DNA of 64,000 bases. It comes from Atlantibacter subterraneus (GTDB taxonomy: Bacteria; Pseudomonadota; Gammaproteobacteria; Enterobacterales; Enterobacteriaceae). Positions 8,564-16,612 of the stretch are shown here, piece by piece; the stretch's first letter is position 1, and every line of letters starts with the position of its first letter. Location: NCBI RefSeq assembly GCF_027853245.1, contig NZ_JAPTZM010000006.1; one strand, written 5' to 3'. The position numbers and the translations under genes are program-made. The notes below the pieces were generated by a model. It had not been told where the DNA came from. It ran no database searches and was given only the letters and a program-made list of their open reading frames with translations.

Positions 8564-9756
8564 TTACATTACCTAAAATTTCAGTGGTCCCTGAAGGCGA
8601 TATTGCCGGGCTGGCGGTTTCTGATAAAAGCGCCCCACTCGGCGAATCTTTTCTGGCGTTACTGAGCCAGGCGATGCCCGGTCTCGGTGACGGTAAAAGC
8701 CTGGATCTCGACGCGCTGGCAAACGGCACCCAAAAACTGACGTTAAAGCCTGATGAAATCGCCGGTGAGGCTGACACCGATGCGAAAACCCTGCTCGAAG
8801 CGATGCTGGCGGGGCTGCATACTCCCGCTGATAGCCAGCCCGACGCCACCGCCACTGCTGTAGCCAGCGTGGCCGATAAAATTCACGGCGTTAAAGATGA
8901 TAAGTCACTCAACGAACAGGATATGGCGGCATTAACTGCCCTGTTCGCGATGCTGCCTCACCAGCAAACCGCTGCGCTGGCGAAAGAAAGCGTAAGCGGC
9001 CAGGCCAACACCGCGGCGGTTGCCACCGCGACAGGCTCGCTGGCGAAATCGCTGACTGGCGATGTACGTGCCGAAATTAAAAGTGATGGTAAAACCCGTG
9101 CTGATACGCAGGCCTTAACTGCCCAGGCCCAGCCGACGGCCTCCGTTGCCACCCAGCAGCCTGATGCGGTGCAGGCCGCCAGCAACGCTGAAAAGCTGTT
9201 TAACGACGCCAACGCCAGTAGCCCGACCACGCCATCGGCATTACAGCCGCTGGTGAGTAGCGCAACTACGTCAACCGCGCCGAGCAGCGCCGCCATGGCT
9301 ACGCCGCATACCGCCGTGCTGAATGCCCAACTGGGCACCGCCGAATGGCAGCAGGCGTTTAGTCAGCACGTTACCCTGATGACCCGTAACGGCCAGCAGA
9401 GCGCCGAACTGCGCCTTAACCCGGAAGATCTGGGCCAGGTGCATATCTCGCTGAAAATCGACGATAACCTGGCGCAGATGCAGTTCGTCTCGCCGCACAG
9501 CCACGTGCGCGCCGCGCTGGAAGCCGCGCTGCCGACGCTGCGCACTCAGCTGGCGGAAAGCGGCATTCAACTGGGCCAGAGCGATATCAGCAGCGAGAGC
9601 TTCGCCGGGCAACAGCAGCAGCAAGGCCAGCCCCAGCAGGGCGGCTCACGCGGTAGCCAGTTTAGTATTGCCGGTAATGGCGAAGAGAGCGTGGCGGCTC
9701 CTGCCAGCCTGCAGCGTATCGCCCGTGGCGATAACGCGGTGGATATCTTCGCCTAA
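8560..9756 (+). CDS. fliK: Flagellar hook-length control protein FliK
   Basis: FliK (398 residues) is secreted during hook assembly and switches the export gate from hook to filament substrates. The N-terminal two-thirds is Ala/Thr/Gln-rich and poorly conserved, as expected of the molecular ruler part. The conserved C-terminal domain includes LRLNPEDLGQVHISLKID (about 286-303) and is followed by a Q/G-rich tail (QQQQQGQPQQGG). ATGA overlap with fliJ. Confidence 0.95.
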   Translation: MITLPKISVVPEGDIAGLAVSDKSAPLGESFLALLSQAMPGLGDGKSLDLDALANGTQKLTLKPDEIAGEADTDAKTLLEAMLAGLHTPADSQPDATATAVASVADKIHGVKDDKSLNEQDMAALTALFAMLPHQQTAALAKESVSGQANTAAVATATGSLAKSLTGDVRAEIKSDGKTRADTQALTAQAQPTASVATQQPDAVQAASNAEKLFNDANASSPTTPSALQPLVSSATTSTAPSSAAMATPHTAVLNAQLGTAEWQQAFSQHVTLMTRNGQQSAELRLNPEDLGQVHISLKIDDNLAQMQFVSPHSHVRAALEAALPTLRTQLAESGIQLGQSDISSESFAGQQQQQGQPQQGGSRGSQFSIAGNGEESVAAPASLQRIARGDNAVDIFA

Positions 9757-9859
9757 CGCCTGAGGTAGCGTGAATATTCACGTCTTTTCCAGGCTTTAAC
9801 CGCCCGCAGACACGGGATAATCAGCCACTATGCAGTACTGATAGAGGAAACACGGTCAG

Positions 9860-10327
9860 ATGACTGACAGCGCAATCACTAAAAGCCGTAAACGCTCCAT
9901 CTGGATCCCGTTACTGGTGCTCATTACTCTTGCTGCCTGCGCCACCGCAGGGTACAGCTACTGGCGGATGCAACAAACGCCGGAAACGCCAGTAAAAGCC
10001 GAACCCGAGCCGCCGCCAGCGCCGGTGTTTTATGCTCTGGATACTTTTACGGTTAACCTCGGCGATGCCGATCGTGTGCTGTATATCGGCATCACGCTGC
10101 GTCTGAAAGACGACACCACGCGTCAGCGCCTGAGTGAGTACCTGCCGGAAATCCGCAGCCGTTTACTGCTGCTGTTCTCCCGTCAGAACGCGGAGCAACT
10201 CGCGACTGACGAAGGTAAACAGAAGCTGGTTGAAGCCATTAAAGATACGCTTGCCCAGCCGCTGGTGGCAGGCCAACCGAAGCAGGTCGTGACCGACGTG
10301 CTGTACACAGCTTTTATTCTGCGGTAG
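9860..10327 (+). CDS. fliL: Flagellar basal body-associated protein FliL
   Basis: FliL (155 residues) is a single-pass inner-membrane protein (anchor at about 14-33) with a periplasmic domain that surrounds and stabilises the stator. The Pro-rich linker after the anchor (EPEPPPAPVFYAL) and the C-terminal LYTAFILR are typical. It heads the second flagellar transcription unit fliLMNOPQR after a 103-bp gap from fliK. A FlhDC-dependent promoter is expected in that gap, but I could not place its boxes with confidence. Confidence 0.96.
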   Translation: MTDSAITKSRKRSIWIPLLVLITLAACATAGYSYWRMQQTPETPVKAEPEPPPAPVFYALDTFTVNLGDADRVLYIGITLRLKDDTTRQRLSEYLPEIRSRLLLLFSRQNAEQLATDEGKQKLVEAIKDTLAQPLVAGQPKQVVTDVLYTAFILR

Positions 10328-10331
10328 ACCC

Positions 10332-11336
10332 ATGGGCGACAGTATTCTTTCACAGGCCGAAATCGACGCGTTGTTGAATGGCGATAGCGACGACAACGTT
10401 GAACAAAAAAAGGCTGGCGTTAGCGACAGCGATATTCGCCCTTACGATCCTAATACCCAACGCCGGGTGGTGCGCGAGCGCCTCCAGGCGCTGGAGATCA
10501 TCAACGAGCGTTTCGCCCGTCAGTTTCGTATGGGGCTGTTTAACCTGCTGCGTCGTAGCCCGGATATCACCGTGGGCGCGATCCGCATTCAGCCCTATCA
10601 TGAGTTTGCCCGCAACCTGCCGGTGCCGACCAACCTGAACCTGATCCATCTGAAACCGCTGCGCGGCACCGGGCTGTTTGTGTTTTCGCCAAGCCTGGTG
10701 TTTATCGCCGTGGATAACCTGTTCGGCGGCGACGGGCGCTTCCCCACCAAGGTGGAGGGCCGCGAGTTCACCCATACCGAACAGCGCGTGATTATGCGCA
10801 TGCTGAAGCTGGCGCTGGAATCCTACAGCGACGCGTGGAAAGCGATTAACCCGCTGGACGTGGAGTACGTGCGTTCCGAGATGCAGGTGAAATTCACCAA
10901 TATCACCACTTCGCCGAACGATATCGTGGTAAACACGCCGTTCCATGTGGAAATCGGCAACCTGACCGGTGAATTTAATATCTGCCTGCCGTTCAGCATG
11001 ATCGAGCCGCTGCGCGAGCTGCTGGTTAACCCACCGCTGGAAAACTCCCGCCATGAAGACCAGAACTGGCGTGAGAACCTGGTGCGGCAGGTGCAGCATT
11101 CGGAGCTGGAGCTGGTGGCGAACTTCGCGGATATCTCGATGCGCCTGTCGAATATTCTCAAATTAAAACCGGGCGATGTGCTGCCCATCGAAAAACCGGA
11201 TCGCATTATCGCCCATGTGGATGGCGTACCGGTACTGACCAGCCAGTACGGAACGGTAAACGGCCAGTACGCACTGCGCGTTGAACACCTGATCAACCCG
11301 ATTTTACATTCGCTGAATGAGGAACAGCCCAAATGA
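10332..11336 (+). CDS. fliM: Flagellar motor switch protein FliM
   Basis: FliM (334 residues) is the main C-ring component. The N-terminal peptide ILSQAEIDALLNG is the binding site for phosphorylated CheY. The middle CheC-like domain contacts FliG, and the C-terminal SpoA domain contacts FliN. It follows fliL by 4 bp and overlaps fliN by ATGA. Confidence 0.98.
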   Translation: MGDSILSQAEIDALLNGDSDDNVEQKKAGVSDSDIRPYDPNTQRRVVRERLQALEIINERFARQFRMGLFNLLRRSPDITVGAIRIQPYHEFARNLPVPTNLNLIHLKPLRGTGLFVFSPSLVFIAVDNLFGGDGRFPTKVEGREFTHTEQRVIMRMLKLALESYSDAWKAINPLDVEYVRSEMQVKFTNITTSPNDIVVNTPFHVEIGNLTGEFNICLPFSMIEPLRELLVNPPLENSRHEDQNWRENLVRQVQHSELELVANFADISMRLSNILKLKPGDVLPIEKPDRIIAHVDGVPVLTSQYGTVNGQYALRVEHLINPILHSLNEEQPK

Positions 11337-11740
11337 GTGATATTAACAATCCGTCCGACGATAACGGCTCCGTGGACGATCTGTGGGCTGAAGCCATGAG
11401 TGAGCAGAAAACCGCGACCAAAAGCAGCGCCGACAGCGTGTTCCGCGCGCTGGAGGGCGGCGACGTCAGCGGTACGTTGCAGGATATCGATTTGATTATG
11501 GATATCCCGGTGAAGCTGACCGTGGAACTGGGCCGCACCCGGATGACCATCAAAGAGCTGCTACGTCTGACGCAGGGTTCGGTGGTGGCGCTGGACGGCC
11601 TTGCCGGTGAGCCGCTGGATATTCTGATCAATGGCTATTTGATCGCCCAGGGTGAAGTGGTGGTGGTGGCCGATAAATACGGCGTGCGCATCACCGATAT
11701 CATCACCCCGTCCGAACGCATGCGTCGTCTGAGCCGCTAA
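11333..11740 (+). CDS. fliN: Flagellar motor switch protein FliN
   Basis: FliN (135 residues; E. coli 137) forms the bottom of the C-ring with FliM and docks FliH. The acidic variable N-terminus is followed by the SpoA domain (about 55-135) with conserved VKLTVELGRTRM and RITDIITPSERM. Translationally coupled to fliM by ATGA; its stop is directly followed by the fliO start. Confidence 0.98.
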   Translation: MSDINNPSDDNGSVDDLWAEAMSEQKTATKSSADSVFRALEGGDVSGTLQDIDLIMDIPVKLTVELGRTRMTIKELLRLTQGSVVALDGLAGEPLDILINGYLIAQGEVVVVADKYGVRITDIITPSERMRRLSR

Positions 11741-12127
11741 ATGAGTGCCCAGACCACCACCGTCGCCGCGCCGCAGGCTATGCCGCAGGCCGGCTCGTCA
11801 TTGATGCAGGTCAGCGGCGCGCTGGCGGTAATTATTCTGCTGATTTTACTGGCGGGTTGGTTAGCGAAACGCTTTGGCTTCAGCGCCAAAAGCGGGCTAA
11901 GCAAAGAGGTAAAACTGCGCAGCAGCGTCAGCCTCGGCACCCGCGAGCGCATTGTGGTGGTGGAAGTGGAAGACGCCCGTCTGGTGCTGGGCGTCACGGC
12001 GTCGCAGATCACTCATCTGCACACCCTGCCTCCGGCCCCGGCAGAAACGGCGGCTACGTCCACGCCCCCCGCCGCCGAGTTTCAAAATCTGATGAAAAAT
12101 TTGCTTTCACGTAACGGTAAACGTTGA
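11741..12127 (+). CDS. fliO: Flagellar export gate assembly protein FliO
   Basis: FliO (128 residues) has one membrane segment (about 24-44, ALAVIILLILLAGWLAKRFG) and a cytoplasmic domain. In this family it helps assemble the FliP ring of the export gate. The start abuts the fliN stop with no gap, and its TGA overlaps the ATG of fliP. The family diverges fast, but length, anchor and position are decisive. Confidence 0.94.
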   Translation: MSAQTTTVAAPQAMPQAGSSLMQVSGALAVIILLILLAGWLAKRFGFSAKSGLSKEVKLRSSVSLGTRERIVVVEVEDARLVLGVTASQITHLHTLPPAPAETAATSTPPAAEFQNLMKNLLSRNGKR

Positions 12128-12861
12128 TGCGTCGCCTCTCTTTATTGCTTGTTATGCTCGGCCTGATGGCGACGCCTGCCATGGCGCAGCTGCCCGGCAT
12201 CGTCAGCCAGCCGCTGGCCAACGGCGGCCAGAGCTGGTCGCTGCCGGTTCAGACCCTGGTATTTATCACCTCGCTGACCTTTTTGCCCGCCGTCCTGCTG
12301 ATGATGACCAGCTTTACCCGCATCATCATCGTGTTCGGGCTGCTGCGCAACGCGCTGGGTACGCCGTCCGCGCCGCCCAACCAGGTGCTGCTCGGGCTGG
12401 CGCTGTTTCTGACTTTTTTTATTATGTCGCCGGTGCTGGACAAGATTTATACCGACGCTTACCAGCCGTTCAGCGAAAACAAGATCACCATGGACGTGGC
12501 GCTGGAGAAAGGCGCTCAACCGCTGCGTGAATTCATGCTGCGTCAGACCCGTCAGGCGGATCTGGCGCTATTCGCCCGGCTGGCGAATATCCCTTCGCTG
12601 GAAGGGCCGGAAGCGGTGCCGATGCGTATCCTGCTGCCCGCCTACGTGACCAGCGAGCTGAAAACCGCGTTCCAGATTGGCTTTACGGTATTTATCCCGT
12701 TCCTGATTATCGACCTGGTGATCGCCAGCGTGCTGATGGCGCTGGGGATGATGATGGTGCCGCCTGCGACCATCGCCCTGCCCTTTAAGCTGATGCTGTT
12801 TGTGCTGGTGGACGGCTGGCAGCTGCTGGTGGGCTCTCTTGCGCAAAGTTTTTACAGTTAA
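12127..12861 (+). CDS. fliP: Flagellar export gate protein FliP
   Basis: FliP (244 residues from ATG 12127; the longer ORF begins at an unlikely TTG three bases earlier) forms the core of the flagellar export gate. It has a cleavable signal sequence ending near MATPAMA (residues 15-21) and four hydrophobic segments. The very conserved block MTSFTRIIIVFGLLRNALGT is at about 60-79. TGATG overlap with fliO. Confidence 0.97.
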   Translation: MRRLSLLLVMLGLMATPAMAQLPGIVSQPLANGGQSWSLPVQTLVFITSLTFLPAVLLMMTSFTRIIIVFGLLRNALGTPSAPPNQVLLGLALFLTFFIMSPVLDKIYTDAYQPFSENKITMDVALEKGAQPLREFMLRQTRQADLALFARLANIPSLEGPEAVPMRILLPAYVTSELKTAFQIGFTVFIPFLIIDLVIASVLMALGMMMVPPATIALPFKLMLFVLVDGWQLLVGSLAQSFYS

Positions 12862-12873
12862 CGGAGAACGCCG

Positions 12874-13143
12874 ATGACGCCGGAATCGGTCATGATGATG
12901 GGCACCGAAGCCATGAAAGTGGCGCTTGCGCTGGCTGCCCCGCTGCTGCTGGTGGCGCTGGTCACCGGTCTTATCATCAGTATTTTGCAAGCCGCCACCC
13001 AGATTAACGAAATGACCCTGTCGTTCATCCCGAAAATCCTGGCGGTATTCGTGGCGATCGTGGTGGCAGGCCCGTGGATGCTCAACCTGCTGCTGGATTA
13101 CGTCCGTACCCTGTTCAGCAACCTGCCGTATATCATCGGCTGA
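12874..13143 (+). CDS. fliQ: Flagellar export gate protein FliQ
   Basis: FliQ (89 residues, exactly the usual length) is a two-helix membrane protein that wraps the FliP-FliR core of the export gate. The two hydrophobic segments (about 14-40 and 52-75) are separated by the conserved ATQINEMTLSFIPK. A GGAGAACGCC ribosome site precedes the start; 12 bp from fliP and 4 bp from fliR. Confidence 0.97.
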   Translation: MTPESVMMMGTEAMKVALALAAPLLLVALVTGLIISILQAATQINEMTLSFIPKILAVFVAIVVAGPWMLNLLLDYVRTLFSNLPYIIG

Positions 13144-13147
13144 TCTG

Positions 13148-13942
13148 ATGCTGCAGATCACCAGCGACCAATGGCTTCACTGGCTTAGCCTGTACTTCTG
13201 GCCGCTGCTGCGCGTGCTGGCGCTGGTCTCCACCGCACCTATCCTTGGCGAACGGGTGATTAGCAAACGGGTGAAAATAGGCCTGGCGTTTATGATCACC
13301 TGGATTGTCGCCCCCACCATCCCCGCCAGCGACGTCACCATCTTCTCCGTGGAAGGCTTCTGGCTGGCGATACAGCAAATCCTGATTGGCATTGCGCTCG
13401 GCTTTACCATGCAGTTTGCCTTCGCTGCGGTGCGTACCGCCGGTGAAATTATTGGTCTGCAGATGGGGCTGTCGTTCGCTACGTTCTTTGACCCCGGCAG
13501 CAAACTGAACATGCCGGTGCTGGCGCGTTTTCTCGATATGCTGGCGATGCTGCTGTTTTTGAGCCTTAACGGCCATTTATGGCTGATATCAATGCTGGTG
13601 GATACGTTTCACACCCTGCCGATTAACGGCAATCCGCTTAACACCAACGCTTTTTACGCGCTGGCTAAATCCGGCGGACTAATTTTCCTCAATGGCCTGA
13701 TGCTGGCGCTCCCGATGGTGACGCTATTACTGACGTTAAACCTCGCACTCGGTTTATTGAATCGCATGTCGCCACAGCTGTCGGTGTTTGTCATCGGCTT
13801 CCCGCTGACGCTTTCCGTCGGTATGGTGGTGATTATTGCCCTGTTGCCATTAATCGCGCCATTCTGCGAACATTTATTCAGTGAGATCTTTTCCTTATTA
13901 AGCGATATTTTGAGTGAAATTCCCGCCACGCCTTCTCCCTGA
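13148..13942 (+). CDS. fliR: Flagellar export gate protein FliR
   Basis: FliR (264 residues) completes the FliPQR export gate and has several hydrophobic segments. The conserved GEIIGLQMGLSFATFFDP block is at about 97-114. It is the last gene of the operon, 4 bp after fliQ, and is followed by the non-coding rcsA upstream region. Confidence 0.97.
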   Translation: MLQITSDQWLHWLSLYFWPLLRVLALVSTAPILGERVISKRVKIGLAFMITWIVAPTIPASDVTIFSVEGFWLAIQQILIGIALGFTMQFAFAAVRTAGEIIGLQMGLSFATFFDPGSKLNMPVLARFLDMLAMLLFLSLNGHLWLISMLVDTFHTLPINGNPLNTNAFYALAKSGGLIFLNGLMLALPMVTLLLTLNLALGLLNRMSPQLSVFVIGFPLTLSVGMVVIIALLPLIAPFCEHLFSEIFSLLSDILSEIPATPSP

Positions 13943-14252
13943 TCATTGTGCAGGAATGGTAAGGTAAATCCTAAAACCAGAATCAAATAACATCCACCAG
14001 CATAACGCTGACGCGGCTTATATGATTTTAGTATTCTCACATTCCTTTACATTCGATTTACTTTAAGACCTTTCCTGGCAAATTAACAACGGCTTTACGG
14101 GATAGTGTTGACGCCTGAATATTAACGGCAATCTGCCTGACGTCACCCGGCAAATATTTCACCGATGTAAATTATTTCTACGGGCGCACGACGCAGAAGG
14201 GGCAAAGGATTCGTTGTGTTTTAACGGATAACGCGATGAGTGAGGGTACGCT
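13943..14252. other. fliR-rcsA intergenic region
   Basis: This stretch of 310 bp has no gene I can support. It is AT-rich in the part near 13970-14070 and holds the RcsAB-like box at 14064-14077. No intrinsic terminator for the fli operon was found. The short antisense ORF over 13654-14040 is a shadow of fliR. Confidence 0.6.
14064..14077 (+). promoter_or_regulatory. Candidate RcsAB box upstream of rcsA
   Basis: TAAGACCTTTCCTG matches 10 of 14 positions of the RcsAB consensus TAAGAATATTCCTA, with both outer halves (TAAGA, TTCCT) intact. It lies 176 bp before rcsA, where autoactivation by RcsA-RcsB is known in E. coli and Klebsiella. Confidence 0.6.
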
Positions 14253-14876
14253 ATGTCAACGATCATCATGGATTTATGTAGCTATACCAGGCTGGGACTA
14301 ATCGGATATTTAGTCAGCCGGGGTGTACGAAAACGAAAAATAATACAAGTGAATGATGTTGAAAGCCTTGGTCAACAGTGCCGGTCAACGCAGCCGCACG
14401 TGGTGTTTATTAATGAGGATTGCTTTATCCATGACGCCGAAAGCAGCCAGCGCATCAGGCAGATCATTAATCAACATCCCGGAACGTTATTTATCGTTTT
14501 TATGTCTATTGCCAATCTTCATTTCGATGAGTATTTGCGGGTAAGAAAAAACTTATTAATTAGTTCAAAATCGATTAAACCGGAATCACTGGACGAATTA
14601 TTAGGGAATTCTCTGACTAATGCCGCGCAGGGTTTAGGAAATATCGCATTACCTACCCTCTCTTTAAGCCGAACGGAATCGAGTATGTTGCGAATGTGGA
14701 TGTCGGGGCAGGGAACGATCCAAATATCCGATCAGATGAATATTAAAGCTAAAACCGTATCATCCCATAAGGGTAATATTAAGCGAAAAATTAAAACCCA
14801 TAATAAGCAGGTGATTTATCACGTTGTGCGGCTGGCTGACAACGTGACCAGCGGAATATTCGTCAATATGCGTTAA
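14253..14876 (+). CDS. rcsA: Capsule synthesis co-regulator RcsA
   Basis: RcsA (207 residues, as in E. coli) has no phosphorylation site of its own; it pairs with RcsB to activate colanic acid (cps) genes and to repress flhDC. The C-terminal LuxR-type HTH (about 138-195, with TESSMLRMWMSGQG and KAKTVSSHKGNIKRK) binds DNA. It is normally scarce because Lon degrades it and H-NS silences it; DsrA, encoded 600 bp downstream, relieves that silencing. Lower GC than the flagellar genes, as in E. coli. Confidence 0.97.
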   Translation: MSTIIMDLCSYTRLGLIGYLVSRGVRKRKIIQVNDVESLGQQCRSTQPHVVFINEDCFIHDAESSQRIRQIINQHPGTLFIVFMSIANLHFDEYLRVRKNLLISSKSIKPESLDELLGNSLTNAAQGLGNIALPTLSLSRTESSMLRMWMSGQGTIQISDQMNIKAKTVSSHKGNIKRKIKTHNKQVIYHVVRLADNVTSGIFVNMR

Positions 14877-14932
14877 ACAGTAACCCATCTCTGGCAGCGC
14901 TGGAGATGGATTAATATCATCCTGCCTGGAAA

Positions 14933-15121
14933 TTAATCGATTTTTTCGACGAAAACGCCGTCGGGGTGATCTTTCTCGTTAAAGAACCAAATCCCCATCG
15001 GGTAATCCTCCAGCGACACCAGGTACATGGTGCCTTCGTTAAACGGCTCTACCGCCAGTACTACCCCTGGTCGACGCGGACCCCCATCCGTTTTCACCGT
15101 GACCCGATCGTTAATGTTCAT
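14933..15121 (-). CDS. dsrB: Small conserved protein DsrB
   Basis: A 62-residue protein matching DsrB (MNINDRVTVKTDGGPRR start, GIWFFNE near the C-terminus). The role is not established; the compact beta-rich sequence suggests a small SH3-like fold. The name reflects its position next to rcsA and dsrA. GGAGAAG lies just upstream of the start. It is convergent with rcsA and divergent from yodD. Confidence 0.93.
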   Translation of the reverse strand: MNINDRVTVKTDGGPRRPGVVLAVEPFNEGTMYLVSLEDYPMGIWFFNEKDHPDGVFVEKID

Positions 15122-15252
15122 AACTTCTCCTCCCGTATTGATAGTGGCAGTTTAGAACAATTCTCATTTTCTGGCACGGGGTTACCCAGTCGATAAGCCG
15201 TTTTTTCTATCGACTACACTTAGTAGCAGGCTTACTGAGCGAGGTACTGCCG

Positions 15253-15486
15253 ATGAAGACGGTAAAAGAGTTTAGCGATGCCCAACACCGGGAAGTGGAG
15301 ATTGACGTTGATGCGCTGCTTGCCGCGATTAACGAGATCAGCGAAAGCGAAGTCCGCCCGGTGGAGGATGGCGAAGAGCCGCCGCGGGTGAGCGTCAATG
15401 GACATGACTACCACACCTATTCCGAGCTTGCCGACGCATTTGAACTGGACATTCATGACTTTTCGGTTAGCGAACTGAACCGCTAG
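15253..15486 (+). CDS. yodD: Stress-induced protein YodD
   Basis: A 77-residue acidic protein matching YodD of E. coli (75 residues), with ALLAAINEISESEV and the C-terminus ADAFELDIHDFSVSE conserved. In E. coli it is reported to be induced by acid and peroxide stress; no molecular role is known. A GAGGTACTGCCG ribosome site precedes the start. The DsrA gene is convergent, its terminator lying 3 bp after the yodD stop. Confidence 0.93.
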   Translation: MKTVKEFSDAQHREVEIDVDALLAAINEISESEVRPVEDGEEPPRVSVNGHDYHTYSELADAFELDIHDFSVSELNR

Positions 15487-15487
15487 A

Positions 15488-15572
15488 TAAAAATATCCCG
15501 GCGGGGGCGCCGGGATAAACTTGCTGAGCAAGAAGAATTTAAAATTCGTTACACCAGGAAATCTGATGCGAC
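15488..15572 (-). ncRNA. dsrA: DsrA small regulatory RNA
   Basis: On the minus strand, about 85 nt. The 5' part ATCAGATTTCCTGGTGTAACG (15547-15567) is the DsrA segment that pairs with the rpoS leader to free its translation. The second segment ends in CTTCTTGCTCAGCAAG, which corresponds to the hns-pairing stem-loop. The terminator is a perfect 8-bp stem ATCCCGGC/GCCGGGAT followed by ATATTTTTAT. Position between yodD and yedP is as in E. coli. The 5' end is estimated by alignment to memory of the E. coli RNA (87 nt). DsrA acts with Hfq to raise RpoS and lower H-NS at low temperature. Confidence 0.93.
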
Positions 15573-15697
15573 ACCAACCATATAGGCAATTATTTTGCAT
15601 GACAAGGATATATTCACTCCATAAATGTGTACTAATGTGGAATTTATTAGATAAATATCTTGCTTCCCTGTGCTGTCGCGGCCTGGGAGAGAATGAT

Positions 15698-15784
15698 ATG
15701 ACGCATTGTGAACAAAAACCGGACGCTGATTGGGATTATTCCTGGCTAGCCGGAAAGCCCTGTTCTTTGTGCCGCTATTATTAA
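15698..15784 (+). CDS. Candidate 28-residue small protein upstream of yedP
   Basis: A short ORF (MTHCEQKPDADWDYSW..., ending PCSLCRYY) with a good ribosome site, GGGAGAG, 7 bp before its ATG; it ends 9 bp before yedP. It is Cys-rich for its size (three Cys, including CxxC) with aromatic residues at the C-terminus. It may be translated together with yedP, either as a leader peptide or as a small protein. Sequence evidence is the ribosome site and spacing only; I do not recognise it. Confidence 0.45.
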   Translation: MTHCEQKPDADWDYSWLAGKPCSLCRYY

Positions 15785-15793
15785 GGATCCTTT

Positions 15794-16612
15794 ATGCCTT
15801 CATTGACTGACTCGCTGATTGTGGTTTCCGATCTTGATGGTTGCCTGATTGATAGCCATACCCAGCAGTGGAGCGCTGCGCTTCCTGTGCTGGATAGCCT
15901 GCGTGAACATAATATCCCCGTCATCCTGTGCAGCAGCAAAACCGCTGCGGAAACTATCGCGATTCAAAATGAACTCGGTCTACAGGGCGAAGCCTTTATT
16001 GCGGAAAACGGCGCGGTGATCCAGCTCAATGACGAGTGGGACGATCACGCAGATTATCCGCGCGTAATCAATGGCGACACGCATGAGTCAATCCGAAAAG
16101 TGCTGGAAGAATTGCGCCAGTCGGAAGGTTATAAATTCACGACCTACGATGATGTTGACGACGCCATGATTGGCGAACTCACCGGCCTGACGCCAAAAAT
16201 GATCGCGCTGGCTAAACTCCAGGAAGCGTCGCAAACCCTGATCTGGCGCGACAGCGATGAACATTTATCGGCGTTCAGCGAGCAACTTAATAATCTGGGC
16301 CTGTGCATGATGGAAGGCGGCCATTTTTGGCACGTGCTGGATCAGCGCGGTGGTAAAGGATCTGCGCTGACCTGGCTTATCGACCAGTATCGTCAGCGAG
16401 AAGGCCGCCGCCCAACCACTATCGGCGTGGGTGATAGCCCTAACGATGTGACGATGCTGGATGTGGCCGACTATGCCGTGATTGTCCAGGGATACAGCAA
16501 GCAGCCTGTGGTGGTGAAAAATGATAATCCGCAGCGGGTGTATCGCACCCAGGCATACGGGCCGGAAGGCTGGTGCGAGGGTCTGAATTATTTTCTGGGC
16601 TCATCCGTCTGA
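15794..16612 (+). CDS. yedP: Mannosyl-3-phosphoglycerate phosphatase-family HAD hydrolase YedP
   Basis: A 272-residue HAD-superfamily phosphatase. Motif I is VVSDLDGCLID at about 9-19 with the nucleophile and acid/base aspartates. The late motif GVGDSPNDVTMLDVADYAV supplies the Mg-binding acidic residues. It belongs to the mannosyl-3-phosphoglycerate phosphatase branch, although enterobacteria usually lack the synthase, so the true substrate is unknown. AAGGAT ribosome site. Its 3' end overlaps the convergent dgcQ by 12 bp. Confidence 0.93.
   Translation: MPSLTDSLIVVSDLDGCLIDSHTQQWSAALPVLDSLREHNIPVILCSSKTAAETIAIQNELGLQGEAFIAENGAVIQLNDEWDDHADYPRVINGDTHESIRKVLEELRQSEGYKFTTYDDVDDAMIGELTGLTPKMIALAKLQEASQTLIWRDSDEHLSAFSEQLNNLGLCMMEGGHFWHVLDQRGGKGSALTWLIDQYRQREGRRPTTIGVGDSPNDVTMLDVADYAVIVQGYSKQPVVVKNDNPQRVYRTQAYGPEGWCEGLNYFLGSSV

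Noticed and set aside
9757..9859. Sigma-28 promoter before fliL
   Set aside because: TAAC and CGGGATAA are present but separated by 12 bp rather than the required 15, so the match was not accepted.
13177..13576. Minus-strand ORFs opposite fliR
   Set aside because: Low-complexity His/Gln/Arg-rich translations opposite membrane-protein codons; shadows.
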